Source of the DNA: Candidatus Hydrothermus pacificus
GTDB lineage: Bacteria > Hydrothermota > Hydrothermia > Hydrothermales > Hydrothermaceae
Direction of reading: 5' to 3'
NCBI GenBank assembly: GCA_002011615.1
Contig: MTOH01000012.1
Location: 1,255-35,302, forward strand
DNA length: 34,048 bases
Shown here: positions 1-7,469 of the stretch, in pieces
Position numbering within the stretch: position 1 is the stretch's first letter
Layout of the letters: each line of letters starts with the position of its first letter
The notes under the pieces: generated by a model
Databases searched by the model: none
What the model was told of the DNA's origin: nothing
Seen by the model: the letters and a program-made list of their open reading frames with translations, nothing else
Translations under genes and position numbers: made by a program

Positions 1-676
1 GGACTAAATATTCTACCACATTATATACCTCTTTGTAATCATAACTTTTTTCTCGAGGGGTATAAACCTTCTTTATACCTCCCATTTCTTTAATTCCCCA
101 TATGCCAAAATCCATCTGCACGGGTTCAAAAAAAGATGATTCATATCCTATACTATCTGCATATTTTTCATTGAACCCCCAAAACTTATCCAAGAATAGA
201 AAAAAAGTATCATGGGGATACCAGGGAAGTGAATTAAAGTTGTCAAATACTATTACATTCTTGCCCAGCCTTGTTTTTACTGTTATTATATCATTTCTGA
301 ATTCTCCCATAAATGATTTTATAATTTTTACTTTATATTCTTCCTCATATTCATAAATTTTCTTTTCCAAAAGTTCGCCTATTGCAACATGAGTAGAATG
401 TAAGAGTGCAGATATGGTAGTTTTTTCACCTTCTGTAAGTTGTGTAATTGGTACTCCTTTATGTTCAGCATACAGCTTTTCTACAATTCCTTTGAGATAT
501 TCTGCGGTTTTATATATCCTGAAATGCATTTCAGCAGGATAAAAAGGAGCAAATGTAGGACCATATGCTTCAAAATACGTTTCCACTATTTTTTTCACAT
601 CTATTTTTTTAACTATTTCTTCCGGGGTAAATGCCATTATCCCTATGGATAGAGATGCCAATAACAATTTTTTCAT
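1..676 (-). CDS. Secreted protein of unknown function, N-terminal part (runs off left edge)
   Basis: An open frame on the minus strand starts at ATG 676-674 and stays open to base 1, giving 225 residues with no stop, so the C-terminus lies outside the window. The N-terminus (MKKLLLASLSIGIMAFTPEE) is a short signal peptide. A strong Shine-Dalgarno (GAGGAGGG) lies a few bases before the ATG, and a TTGACT / TTAAAT promoter lies further upstream. The rest is rich in Glu, Lys and Tyr, with an early helical part and a later aromatic part containing SLPWYPHDTFF near residue 160. I do not recognise the family. The single Cys-free exported N-terminus suggests a periplasmic or surface protein. The coding call is firm because frame, signal peptide and SD agree; the function is unknown. 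Confidence 0.8.
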   Translation of the reverse strand, partial: MKKLLLASLSIGIMAFTPEEIVKKIDVKKIVETYFEAYGPTFAPFYPAEMHFRIYKTAEYLKGIVEKLYAEHKGVPITQLTEGEKTTISALLHSTHVAIGELLEKKIYEYEEEYKVKIIKSFMGEFRNDIITVKTRLGKNVIVFDNFNSLPWYPHDTFFLFLDKFWGFNEKYADSIGYESSFFEPVQMDFGIWGIKEMGGIKKVYTPREKSYDYKEVYNVVEYLV

Positions 677-717
677 CTCACCCTCCTCTCTATATTTTTT
701 AAATTAGATTTTGTAAT

Positions 718-747
718 ATTTAAAGGATTTTGAAAAAAAAAAGTCAA
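718..747 (-). promoter_or_regulatory. Promoter of the 676(-) gene
   Basis: On the minus strand TTGACT (747-742) and TTAAAT (723-718) are separated by 18 bases that include a run of nine T. The -35 box overlaps the TGA stop of the upstream hydrolase gene at 744-746. Transcription would start near 710, leaving a short leader with the GAGGAGGG ribosome site before ATG 676. Confidence 0.5.
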
Positions 748-1985
748 GTCAAAACACAAAGAGTGCTCCATCCAAAGTTTTTCATTGCTTTACCTGGATT
801 TCCTGTAAAGGGGTCATAGAATTCGCAAAATCCAAAATTTTCAATAAGATGTATACTTTTTTCTTTAATCTCTTCATAAACTTTTCTTTCATCATGCCTT
901 AAAAGACCTTTTGCTATAAACCAGTTGGTATTTATCCATGTGGTTCCCCTCCACAAAAACCTTGTATCTGTTAAAGGACCGAAAGATTTTTCATCCCTTG
1001 AAACAGAGGGAACTGGATAGGGTAGCCAGAACTCATCCTTATTTAAAAGATGATTTAATAAATTTTTCACATAATATTCCGGAATATCAAGACACAGGGG
1101 AAAAAGGGATGAAATTGTTTTTACTTTTGCTTTATTTTCTTTTCCGTCTTTATGATATATTCCGTAAAATATTTTATCCTCTTCGTCCCAGAATTTCTCC
1201 ATGATTTTTCTTTTAACATTCTCATAAAAACTTTTTACCTCTTCTGACTTGTCTCTATCAACAAAACTCCATAGATTTGAAAGGGATTTTAATGAAAGGG
1301 CATAGATTGTATTAAAGGCAACATCTTCAAAGTCAAAGATTTCCCTTTTAAAAATTTCCTTTAAATCCCATTTTAAATTTTTATATTCTTTAAGTGTTTC
1401 CCCTATTTTCTTTTTTGTTAAATATGGGTCATGGGAAAGATTTTCAAAGGCAATGTCAAACTGGGGCGCCATATCCATTCCTGATTCCATGGGTGTTATT
1501 ATTGAAATTAAAAAATCATTATCAGGGTCTCTTTCATTTTTTAAATAATCAAAAAACTTTTGAGCCTTTGGAAGATAAGTTTTTAAAAAGTTTAAATCCT
1601 TTGTTTTCTCAAAGATTTTTTCAAGAGTTATACCTATTACAGGAGGCTGAATTTCGGCTGTAAAGAACCTATACTCAGGATGAAGTTCACTCTTCCACCA
1701 TTTTTTAAATTTAAGAATATCCCTTAATCTTTTTTTCCAGAAGATTATATGGGGTATAAATCCGTTTTCCAGCTGACAGGAAAGAAGGGAATCAATTTCT
1801 TTTATGCTGAACTCAGGATTAAATTCTGCCATTACAATTGCATGAAAACATGAATCCCAGAACCATTGGTAATAATGATTTTCATCCGGAGAAACATAAA
1901 AATAATTTCTTTTTAAATCCTTTGAATAACCCTCTTTTTTGTTAGAAATTAAAAGATTAAAGGCTTTTTGCTTTAATTCTTTCAT
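744..1985 (-). CDS. GH63-like glycoside hydrolase, candidate mannosyl/glucosylglycerate hydrolase
   Basis: A 413-residue (alpha/alpha)6-barrel type hydrolase without signal peptide, so cytoplasmic. The N-terminal WFWDSCFHA (about residues 41-49) followed by Q-x-x-NGFIPH (about 91-98), the late RGTTWINTNWF (about 344-354) and EFYDPFTGNPG near the C-terminus are the conserved stretches of GH63/GH37-type enzymes. The Asp of WDS and the Glu of EFYDP are the likely catalytic acids. The length matches bacterial mannosylglycerate hydrolase rather than the longer eukaryotic glucosidase I. An MPGP-type phosphatase at 6604-7374 supports a role in mannosyl- or glucosylglycerate turnover, but substrate assignment is inference; another alpha-glycoside is possible. 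The stop is TGA. ATG 1985 is preceded by a TAAAAT box at 8 bases and no clear SD, suggesting a leaderless mRNA. Confidence 0.7.
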   Translation of the reverse strand: MKELKQKAFNLLISNKKEGYSKDLKRNYFYVSPDENHYYQWFWDSCFHAIVMAEFNPEFSIKEIDSLLSCQLENGFIPHIIFWKKRLRDILKFKKWWKSELHPEYRFFTAEIQPPVIGITLEKIFEKTKDLNFLKTYLPKAQKFFDYLKNERDPDNDFLISIITPMESGMDMAPQFDIAFENLSHDPYLTKKKIGETLKEYKNLKWDLKEIFKREIFDFEDVAFNTIYALSLKSLSNLWSFVDRDKSEEVKSFYENVKRKIMEKFWDEEDKIFYGIYHKDGKENKAKVKTISSLFPLCLDIPEYYVKNLLNHLLNKDEFWLPYPVPSVSRDEKSFGPLTDTRFLWRGTTWINTNWFIAKGLLRHDERKVYEEIKEKSIHLIENFGFCEFYDPFTGNPGKAMKNFGWSTLCVLT

Positions 1986-2056
1986 AGAGTTTTATTTTAC
2001 CCCAACAGAAATTGTTTTTGGAAATAAATCTTAAAATACTTTATTATTTTATCTTT
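1986..2056. promoter_or_regulatory. Divergent promoter region between GH63-like gene and SDR
   Basis: On the plus strand TTGGAA (2018-2023), 18 bases, then TATTAT (2042-2047) lies 9 bases before ATG 2057. On the minus strand TAAAAT (1999-1994) lies 8 bases before ATG 1985, with only a poor -35 near the complement of the same TTGGAA. Neither gene has a convincing SD. Both transcripts are therefore likely leaderless or nearly so, with overlapping -35 regions. Confidence 0.45.
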
Positions 2057-2776
2057 ATGAAAACCCTTTTTATAACAGGTGGTGCAAAAAGACTGGGAAG
2101 AGAAATAGCCCTTAAATTTGCAAAGGAAGGGTTTGATGTTTGTTTTACCTATTTAACTTCTGAAAAAGAGGCAATGGAGACGAAAAGAGAAATTGAAAAA
2201 CTCGGAAGGAAGTGTATGGCACTCAAAGGGAATTTAGGAAATATTAAAACAATTTTAAAATGGAGGGATGAGTTTTTTAAAAATTTTGAAAAATGCGATT
2301 GTCTTATAAACAGTGCAGGGATTTTTTATAAAACTCCCTTAAGAGAAATTGAAGAAAAGGATTTTGATGAAATAATAAATGTTAACCTCAAAGCCCCTCT
2401 TTTTATATCAAAATATTTCTCAGAGAAAATGCTCGAAGCAAGGGAAGGTGTTATAATAAACATTGCTGATGTTGCAGGAAGCGTTACCTGGAGGAATTAC
2501 ATTGCCTACAGTATTTCAAAAGATGGTCTTATAATGCTTACAAAAATACTTGCAAAGGAACTGGCTCCTTATATAAGGGTTTGTGGAGTTGCGCCCGGTC
2601 CTGTTTTAATGCCCGAGTATTTTAAAGAAGAGGAGAGGAAAAGGTCAATTGAGAAAACTCTTTTAAAAAGGGTCGGAAAGCCAGAAAATATTGCTGATAC
2701 CTGCTATTTTATTTACAAAAATGACTACATAACAGGAACTATAATATATGTGGATGGAGGAAGAAGTGTTGTTTAA
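2057..2776 (+). CDS. Short-chain dehydrogenase/reductase, pteridine-reductase-like
   Basis: A classical SDR of 239 residues. The nucleotide-binding TGGAKRLG (about residues 7-14) is the variant seen in PTR1/FolM-type pteridine reductases. NSAG (about 88-91) replaces the usual NNAG, and YSISK (about 153-157) is the catalytic YxxxK. VAPGPVLMPEY and the C-terminal TGTIIYVDGGRSVV are typical for the family. It would use NAD(P)H to reduce a carbonyl or pterin; the exact substrate cannot be read from sequence. I chose ATG 2057 because MKTLFITGG is the usual beginning. The longer frame from 2012 adds an improbable 15-residue extension running through the -10 box. The gene stands alone between a divergent and a convergent neighbour. 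Confidence 0.8.
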   Translation: MKTLFITGGAKRLGREIALKFAKEGFDVCFTYLTSEKEAMETKREIEKLGRKCMALKGNLGNIKTILKWRDEFFKNFEKCDCLINSAGIFYKTPLREIEEKDFDEIINVNLKAPLFISKYFSEKMLEAREGVIINIADVAGSVTWRNYIAYSISKDGLIMLTKILAKELAPYIRVCGVAPGPVLMPEYFKEEERKRSIEKTLLKRVGKPENIADTCYFIYKNDYITGTIIYVDGGRSVV

Positions 2777-2858
2777 ATAATACTTTGTTTATATCTTTAT
2801 TTCATTATTTTTAGTGTGAAGAGCTTTTGATTTTCTAATCTATTCTGGTTTGACTCCT

Positions 2859-3089
2859 TTAGTCCACTGCTATGCAGGTTACAGTTCTTGATACTCCGTT
2901 TATTGCCTGAATTTTGTTTACTATGAGTGAACCCAGGGATTTTAAATCATCAGCTGATACATAGAGTATAAGGTCATGTAGTCCTGTTACAAGATGTGAT
3001 TCATTCACACCATCTATTTTTTTAACATGTTCCAGTACTTCCATATGTTTACTTGCTTCAACATTTACGAGCACAAATGCTCTTACCAT
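2859..3089 (-). CDS. Stand-alone Lrp/AsnC ligand-binding (RAM) domain protein
   Basis: A 76-residue protein that is only the alpha-beta RAM domain (AsnC_trans_reg) of Lrp-type regulators. It begins with VRAFVLVNVEA, has the central GLHDLILYV with the ligand-loop Gly-x-x-Asp, and ends VTCIAVD. There is no helix-turn-helix, so it probably senses an amino acid or small ligand and acts on partner proteins rather than binding DNA. It ends the 7374-2859 operon, 13 bases after the radical SAM gene, with a strong GGGAGGTG ribosome site. The metabolic genes upstream (an amino-acid dehydrogenase-like enzyme) fit an amino-acid sensor, but that is inference. Stop is TAA. Confidence 0.8.
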   Translation of the reverse strand: MVRAFVLVNVEASKHMEVLEHVKKIDGVNESHLVTGLHDLILYVSADDLKSLGSLIVNKIQAINGVSRTVTCIAVD

Positions 3090-3102
3090 AGCACCTCCCT
3101 TT

Positions 3103-4059
3103 TTAAACTTTTAAAACATCGTATTCATAAGAACCTTTAATTTCTTTTTTATTCCTGATTTTCAAAACATACTGTCCACAGTTACTGCCTATTTTGTTCT
3201 CTTCAACTTCTCCTATACTCACCATAACCTCATAGCCCGAGGATTTTAATTTTTCAACGATTTCATATTTTTTATCAGGATTTTCTGCATCAATGTAAGA
3301 ATCCAAACCGTTTTTGACCGCGCGATATGTGGGATTTAAAGGAGTTATCTTTATAAAGAATTTTTCAGGGTCAAAGTATTTTAATAAAATCTCAGGTTCA
3401 AGGGGAATACCCTTTGCAAGGGCAAAGTTTAAGGTTATTTTCCTATCCCCATTTTTATAAAATTTTTCTCCGTATTCCGCTATTTCTTTAAAACCCCATT
3501 TCGGAGTAGGAATTATCCTTTCTCTTAATTTTTCATCGGTTGTATGAATAGAAAATTGAAGCTGAAAGTTTCCGTTGGAATAATTTTTGTCTTTTATCTC
3601 AATTAATTTCTCAAAAAATTTTTCTCTTGAACAGGGAGCGATGGTTGAAATTGAAGGTATAAAACCGGGTGCATAATATCTTTCAGGAAATTCTTTTAGC
3701 ACTTCTAATACAGCGTCATTAAACGCAGGCTCGCCCATCCTTGCAAACTGAATTTTAAATTTTTTTACAGGCACTCTGCCATCGGGAAAGTGCCTTTTTA
3801 CTATATAGTCTATCTGCATGAATATCTCTTGTTTATTCAACTTCCCCCTGTAATTCCCTCCTGCATCACACATAAGACATTCCACAGGACAGCCGTAAAG
3901 GGTGGAAACCATTAAAACCCATTTTTCTTCTCTTTTTAAAGGGGGCTGTAGTGCTTCAACAAATTCTATTAACCTTCCCTTTTTAATTTCTGCTATGTAA
4001 ACAATTGCTATATCTTCCCTTCCAGCCTTACCTGTTATTTTCATTTTTAATTCTCTCAT
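3103..4059 (-). CDS. RlmN-like radical SAM protein
   Basis: A 318-residue radical SAM enzyme. The cluster motif CxxxCxxC is GCPVECLMCDAGG (cysteines near residues 57, 61 and 64), and FARMGEP supplies the SAM-contacting GEP. The C-terminal SNCGQYV matches the ACGQ segment of the RlmN/Cfr family, whose Cys carries the transferred methyl group. The second RlmN cysteine, seven residues before the first cluster Cys, is Met here (VLMVSTLYGC). This suggests a diverged relative that may not be an rRNA or tRNA methyltransferase. It overlaps the flavoprotein gene upstream by 32 bases; a later ATG at 4044 is an alternative start, but GAGGA before 4059 favours the longer form. Its operon context is metabolic. 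Confidence 0.7.
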   Translation of the reverse strand: MRELKMKITGKAGREDIAIVYIAEIKKGRLIEFVEALQPPLKREEKWVLMVSTLYGCPVECLMCDAGGNYRGKLNKQEIFMQIDYIVKRHFPDGRVPVKKFKIQFARMGEPAFNDAVLEVLKEFPERYYAPGFIPSISTIAPCSREKFFEKLIEIKDKNYSNGNFQLQFSIHTTDEKLRERIIPTPKWGFKEIAEYGEKFYKNGDRKITLNFALAKGIPLEPEILLKYFDPEKFFIKITPLNPTYRAVKNGLDSYIDAENPDKKYEIVEKLKSSGYEVMVSIGEVEENKIGSNCGQYVLKIRNKKEIKGSYEYDVLKV

Positions 4060-4924
4060 AAATCCTCATCGCAGAAATAATTCCATCACCACAGGAAATC
4101 GCTGTTTGCCTGTATATTCCTCTTTTAACATCACCTGCAAGATACAAAAATCCTTCTTTTTCCAGTTTTCTTCTGTTTTTTTCCATGCCCTTAGATAGAA
4201 AATCAAGTTCGGGCTTTCTACCTGTTGCAAACAAAAGAAAATCAGTTTTTAATTTTAATAAATTTCCTTTTCTTTTGCAAATAACGTTTATTTTTCCATC
4301 TTTCCATAACAGTTCTTCTATTAAGGTGTTGTCCAGATATTTTATACTTTTTTCCCTTCTGGCTCTTTCTACAAGAAGAGGGAGGGATTTTATTTTTTCA
4401 GTTCTGTTAAGTATATAAACCCTGTTTTTCTTTGAAAGGTTAAGGGCATAATCAAAAGCAGCATCACCTGCACCCACGATTGCTATTTCCTTAAATGTTA
4501 AATTTTTTAAATTATACACTTCATAGAATATCTTTTTCTCTGGAATCCTCTTTATTCCTTTATATTTAACCTTTTTGGGTTTTGTTCCTGACGCAATAAC
4601 AAGAAATTTTGAAAAATATTCTTTATTCTTTGTTTTTACTGAAAATACACGATTTTTTTTATCAAAATCACATTCCACAACCTCCTGATTTTTAACCTTT
4701 ATTTTCAGAAATTTTAGATGCTTTGTAAATTTCTCCACAAGTTTTTCACCTTCTATTCCTTCTGGAAAACCGGGGTAATTTTCTACACAATTTGCATTGA
4801 GTAGAAGCCCTCCGACTTTGTTTTTTTCAAAGATTAAAAAATTTATTCCGTATCTTTTTAATTGTATTGCACATGAAATTCCTGCAGGGCCTGCACCTGT
4901 TATTATTACATCGTAAATTTTCAT
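4028..4924 (-). CDS. TrxB-like FAD/NAD(P) oxidoreductase lacking CxxC
   Basis: A 298-residue two-dinucleotide-domain flavoprotein of the thioredoxin-reductase fold. GAGPAG (residues 10-15) binds FAD, ASGTKPKK closes the first FAD segment, IVGAGDAAFDYA (about 150-161) binds NAD(P)H, and YLAGDVKRG...QTAISCGDG is the C-terminal FAD motif. The redox CxxC normally just before the second GxG is absent, so it cannot reduce thioredoxin in the usual way. It is more like ferredoxin/flavodoxin-NADP reductase or another TrxB-like electron carrier. Its start overlaps the end of the isochorismatase-like gene (ATGA). A possible role is passing electrons to the radical SAM protein encoded next, but this is inference. 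Confidence 0.75.
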   Translation of the reverse strand: MKIYDVIITGAGPAGISCAIQLKRYGINFLIFEKNKVGGLLLNANCVENYPGFPEGIEGEKLVEKFTKHLKFLKIKVKNQEVVECDFDKKNRVFSVKTKNKEYFSKFLVIASGTKPKKVKYKGIKRIPEKKIFYEVYNLKNLTFKEIAIVGAGDAAFDYALNLSKKNRVYILNRTEKIKSLPLLVERARREKSIKYLDNTLIEELLWKDGKINVICKRKGNLLKLKTDFLLFATGRKPELDFLSKGMEKNRRKLEKEGFLYLAGDVKRGIYRQTAISCGDGIISAMRIYERIKNENNR

Positions 4925-5589
4925 AAATTTTTAATTAAATTTTCACCCAGAACAGGAACAGCAAAACCGTGTGAAAGATTTAAAATTGTTGAAAGATGAA
5001 ATTTGTAGTTATATGTGGCGGTTCCATCAATCACGAAAAATACATCAAATCCTCTCATAAAGGCACTCCTTGCAGTTGTTTCACAGCAGAGATTGGTCAT
5101 AACACCTGTGATTACCACTTGTTTTACCCTTTTTGTCTTTAAAATTTTTTCAAGTTCTGTTTTATAAAAAGCATCGTACCGGGATTTTTTTATTATTATA
5201 CCCTGAGAAGTGTCAATCGCTTTATGGATTTTTGAATATCTGGAATTCCCTTTTATTAGATCTTTCCACCACTTCTTCATATTTCCTACATTTTTTAAGT
5301 TGTTTATATGTCTTGTGAAAATCACGGTGAGGTTTTTCTCATAGTATTTTTTGATTAATTTTTCAATCACAGGGATTATGGCAGGAGCAGATGGTATGAA
5401 GGCGTGAGATTTCCTGTCCAGAAAAAAATTTTGCATGTCAAGGACTAAAAGAGCGGAATTTTCAGAGTTGAATTTTATTTTCTTTATTTTTAAAGTCTTT
5501 TCTACTTCTCTACGAATCTCTACACTTTTTCTTATTAGATTTCTTTCAGTGAAATACTTTTCTTTTAGATTAAATTTTTCTCCAGTAAT
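4921..5589 (-). CDS. Isochorismatase-family hydrolase (start codon unresolved)
   Basis: A cysteine-hydrolase fold protein. The triad is the Asp of ALLVLD, the Lys in IIKKSRYDAF and the Cys of GVMTNLCCETTAR, with the downstream VIDGTAT typical of the family. The first canonical ATG (5436) lies inside the motif LVLDMQNFF and would remove the catalytic Asp, so translation must begin upstream. The frame stays open back to a TGA at 5610-5608 and encodes a family-like N-terminus (LKEKYFTERN, SENSALLVLD) but contains no ATG, GTG or TTG. ATT 5589 or ATA 5607 are the only near-cognate choices near the beginning; I place it at 5589 with low certainty. It overlaps the dehydrogenase gene upstream by up to 20 bases. 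Substrate unknown: nicotinamide, a carbamoyl amide or another amide. Confidence 0.75.
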   Translation of the reverse strand: MTGEKFNLKEKYFTERNLIRKSVEIRREVEKTLKIKKIKFNSENSALLVLDMQNFFLDRKSHAFIPSAPAIIPVIEKLIKKYYEKNLTVIFTRHINNLKNVGNMKKWWKDLIKGNSRYSKIHKAIDTSQGIIIKKSRYDAFYKTELEKILKTKRVKQVVITGVMTNLCCETTARSAFMRGFDVFFVIDGTATYNYKFHLSTILNLSHGFAVPVLGENLIKNL

Positions 5590-6568
5590 GGTTAAAGTAA
5601 ATTTTATTCAATGTCCACAGCCCTGCTGGCATGTTAAATGCCTTTTCTATCCAGTTCACGGCAATTGAGCAGGTTGCCTCATCTCCTGGAATTCCACCCG
5701 GAACCGTGAGCTTTAAACTGGGTTTTCCGTCAATGTATGTTGTATCATGAGGGTTTTCAGCGTCAAGGCTCATCTCAAGGAAAAGGTGAACTGGTATTCC
5801 CTCTTCTGTCTCAATCTTAACCTGATGCTGGATTCCACAGGCATATCCGGGATTTACCTCAAAAAACTCTGTCTTTATAAATTCCTTTGCAATTTTCGGG
5901 TCACAGGTTTCTTCAAGGTTTTTTATTTTTAGTCCCAGTATTTTTGCCAGTATTGAACCTGATTCTGCAAGCCCCACGTGTCCCAGCTCCCTTTTTTCCC
6001 ACTTTTCTTTGAACTCTTCGAGAGTTAATCCGGAACCTATCTTTTTCTGAAGCGGATATCTTCTTTTACTGGCGTTGTTTATCCTTTCAACCTTTATTGA
6101 GTATATTTCCTCAAAGATACCCGAGAATATTGCTGGCAGGAAGTCCATTGCAAAGCCAGGGTTAACACCTGTGGGAATTACAGGCTTACCCTTTTCCCTG
6201 GCCTTTTTATCAATTTTATCTGCGAGTTCAGGATTTTTCAAGTAGGGGTCTGTCATCTCCTCGGTTGTGGTTATTATAGCATGACCTTTATCAAGAATCA
6301 GGAAATACTGGTCTATCACATCCTTTACACGGGAGGAGGTGAGGTGAAGAACGACCGCGTTCTTTTCCCTCTCTAAAACTTTTTCTGCATCCTTTTCCAC
6401 ATATACCTCTTTAAACTCCTGAACTCCTGTTATTTCGGCAACCGATTTGCCCACTTTTTCAGGATGGATATCGATCACGCCTGCAAGTTTTATGCCATCT
6501 CTCTTTGCGAGGTTCCTTACGACGCCCTTACCAATTTCACCCAGTCCAAAAATAAATACAGGTTTCAT
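5570..6568 (-). CDS. DapB-like NAD(P)-dependent dehydrogenase, 2,4-diaminopentanoate dehydrogenase-like
   Basis: A 332-residue Rossmann oxidoreductase starting MKPVFIFGLGEIGKG (GxGxxG at about 8-13). GVNPGFAMDFLPA, NNASKRRYPLQKKIGSG and GHVGLAESGS are the landmark stretches of the Ord/2,4-diaminopentanoate dehydrogenase group, which deaminates diamino acids in ornithine fermentation and is related to dihydrodipicolinate reductase. Length agrees with that group. True DapB is shorter and has a different catalytic HH motif, which I do not see. The gene sits 35 bases after the phosphatase gene and overlaps the isochorismatase-like frame. The amide hydrolase and RAM domain in the same operon suit amino-acid catabolism. 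The exact substrate is inference. Confidence 0.7.
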   Translation of the reverse strand: MKPVFIFGLGEIGKGVVRNLAKRDGIKLAGVIDIHPEKVGKSVAEITGVQEFKEVYVEKDAEKVLEREKNAVVLHLTSSRVKDVIDQYFLILDKGHAIITTTEEMTDPYLKNPELADKIDKKAREKGKPVIPTGVNPGFAMDFLPAIFSGIFEEIYSIKVERINNASKRRYPLQKKIGSGLTLEEFKEKWEKRELGHVGLAESGSILAKILGLKIKNLEETCDPKIAKEFIKTEFFEVNPGYACGIQHQVKIETEEGIPVHLFLEMSLDAENPHDTTYIDGKPSLKLTVPGGIPGDEATCSIAVNWIEKAFNMPAGLWTLNKIYFNHYWRKI

Positions 6569-6603
6569 AGCCTATTAATTTTAAGAAAAATAAGAAATAT
6601 AAA

Positions 6604-7374
6604 TCAAACCCCTGTTATTTTTCTGATTGCCTCAACCCATCCTGAAGGACCTATCCCCTGAGTTTTATAGATATTTTTTAATTTTATATCTGCCCATTTC
6701 CCATCAGGATTTTTAACAAGAACAGGTATATCAACCTCTTTCAACATTGCCTCATCGGTATAGGAGTTTCCAATACCTATGGGTATAATTTTTTCTTTAA
6801 AGTTTTTTTCATAAAGTTTTTTCAAAATCCTCACTGCCTTTCCTTTATCCGCTTTCTTTCCAAAAACATGAAAGAATTTCCCTCCTATGACCACATTGTA
6901 TTTTTCCTTTAACTTTTTAATTGCCTCTTCTTCAACTTCAACAAGGGTTTCACTGAATTCCCTTTTTTTTGCAAATTCTGCAAGTTTCAAATCAAGCCCT
7001 GTGATTTTTGATATTTCAGAAGGTGCTAAATCGTGAAATCCTTTTATCCTGTAAAATTTTTTTAGTTCTTTTAAATCCTTTAAAATTTCCTTTATCTCCA
7101 CACTGAGTATAATAACCTCATATTTCTTTATCTTTTCGCCGACTTTTTCCTTAAAGTAATTTTCTGGTATGTAAATTGCAGAACCGTCTTCCACAATAAA
7201 GGGATGGTTTATATCAAATTTTTTTAAAAAAAATTCCTGTTCCTTTTTTGTTTTTGCGGAGCAGAATATTATCGGAATTTTATCTTTTATGCTTTTAACT
7301 AATTTAAATGCTTCTCCTGCGCTGTAACTTTCGTCTAAAAGAGTGCCATCTAAATCCGTAAATATTATATAAAT
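6604..7374 (-). CDS. mpgP: Mannosyl-3-phosphoglycerate phosphatase-like HAD protein, probable ATT start
   Basis: A HAD phosphatase of about 256 residues. FTDLDGTLLD (residues 5-14) is motif I, ADKGKA holds the motif III Lys, GIGNSYTDEAML is motif IV, and the C-terminal VKNPDGKWAD...GPSGWVEAI is characteristic of the MPGP/YedP group. It would dephosphorylate mannosyl- or glucosyl-3-phosphoglycerate. The first canonical start in frame, GTG 7197, would remove motif I. Upstream the frame is closed by TAA at 7398-7396 and contains no ATG, GTG or TTG. ATT at 7374-7372 lies 8 bases after a GGAG and begins a family-like N-terminus, so I take ATT as start. It is the first gene of the 7374-2859 operon. 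No synthase (MpgS) is in the window. Confidence 0.75.
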   Translation of the reverse strand: MYIIFTDLDGTLLDESYSAGEAFKLVKSIKDKIPIIFCSAKTKKEQEFFLKKFDINHPFIVEDGSAIYIPENYFKEKVGEKIKKYEVIILSVEIKEILKDLKELKKFYRIKGFHDLAPSEISKITGLDLKLAEFAKKREFSETLVEVEEEAIKKLKEKYNVVIGGKFFHVFGKKADKGKAVRILKKLYEKNFKEKIIPIGIGNSYTDEAMLKEVDIPVLVKNPDGKWADIKLKNIYKTQGIGPSGWVEAIRKITGV

Positions 7375-7401
7375 TACAGCTTCTCCTTTTAAATTTTAAA
7401 T

Positions 7402-7430
7402 ATTTTAAAGGCTTAATATATCTTTTTCAA
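7402..7430 (-). promoter_or_regulatory. Sigma-70 type promoter of the mpgP-led operon
   Basis: On the minus strand TTGAAA (7430-7425), exactly 17 bases, then TAAAAT (7407-7402). The start point would be near 7395, giving a leader of about 20 bases that contains GGAG (7386-7383), 8 bases before the ATT start. It is divergent from the DUF202 promoter, whose -35 lies only a few bases away. Confidence 0.6.
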
Positions 7431-7432
7431 AT

Positions 7433-7462
7433 TTGATTTATAACAAACTTCCTCAATATAAT
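7433..7462 (+). promoter_or_regulatory. Promoter of the DUF202 gene, leaderless type
   Basis: TTGATT (7433-7438), 18 bases, TATAAT (7457-7462). The ATG at 7470 is only 7 bases after the -10 box, so the transcript should begin at or next to the start codon. No SD precedes the ATG. Confidence 0.6.
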
Positions 7463-7469
7463 TAAAATC

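Noticed and set aside
102-652. Two plus-strand open frames (102-356 and 440-652)
   Set aside because: They lie antisense to the minus-strand frame 676-1, which has a signal peptide, strong SD and promoter. The plus frames show no family pattern.
2777-2858. Bidirectional terminator between the SDR and RAM genes
   Set aside because: The region is AT-rich, but I found no stable inverted repeat.
4028-4924. Canonical thioredoxin reductase (trxB)
   Set aside because: The fold fits, but the redox-active CxxC pair is absent, so a different electron acceptor is likely.
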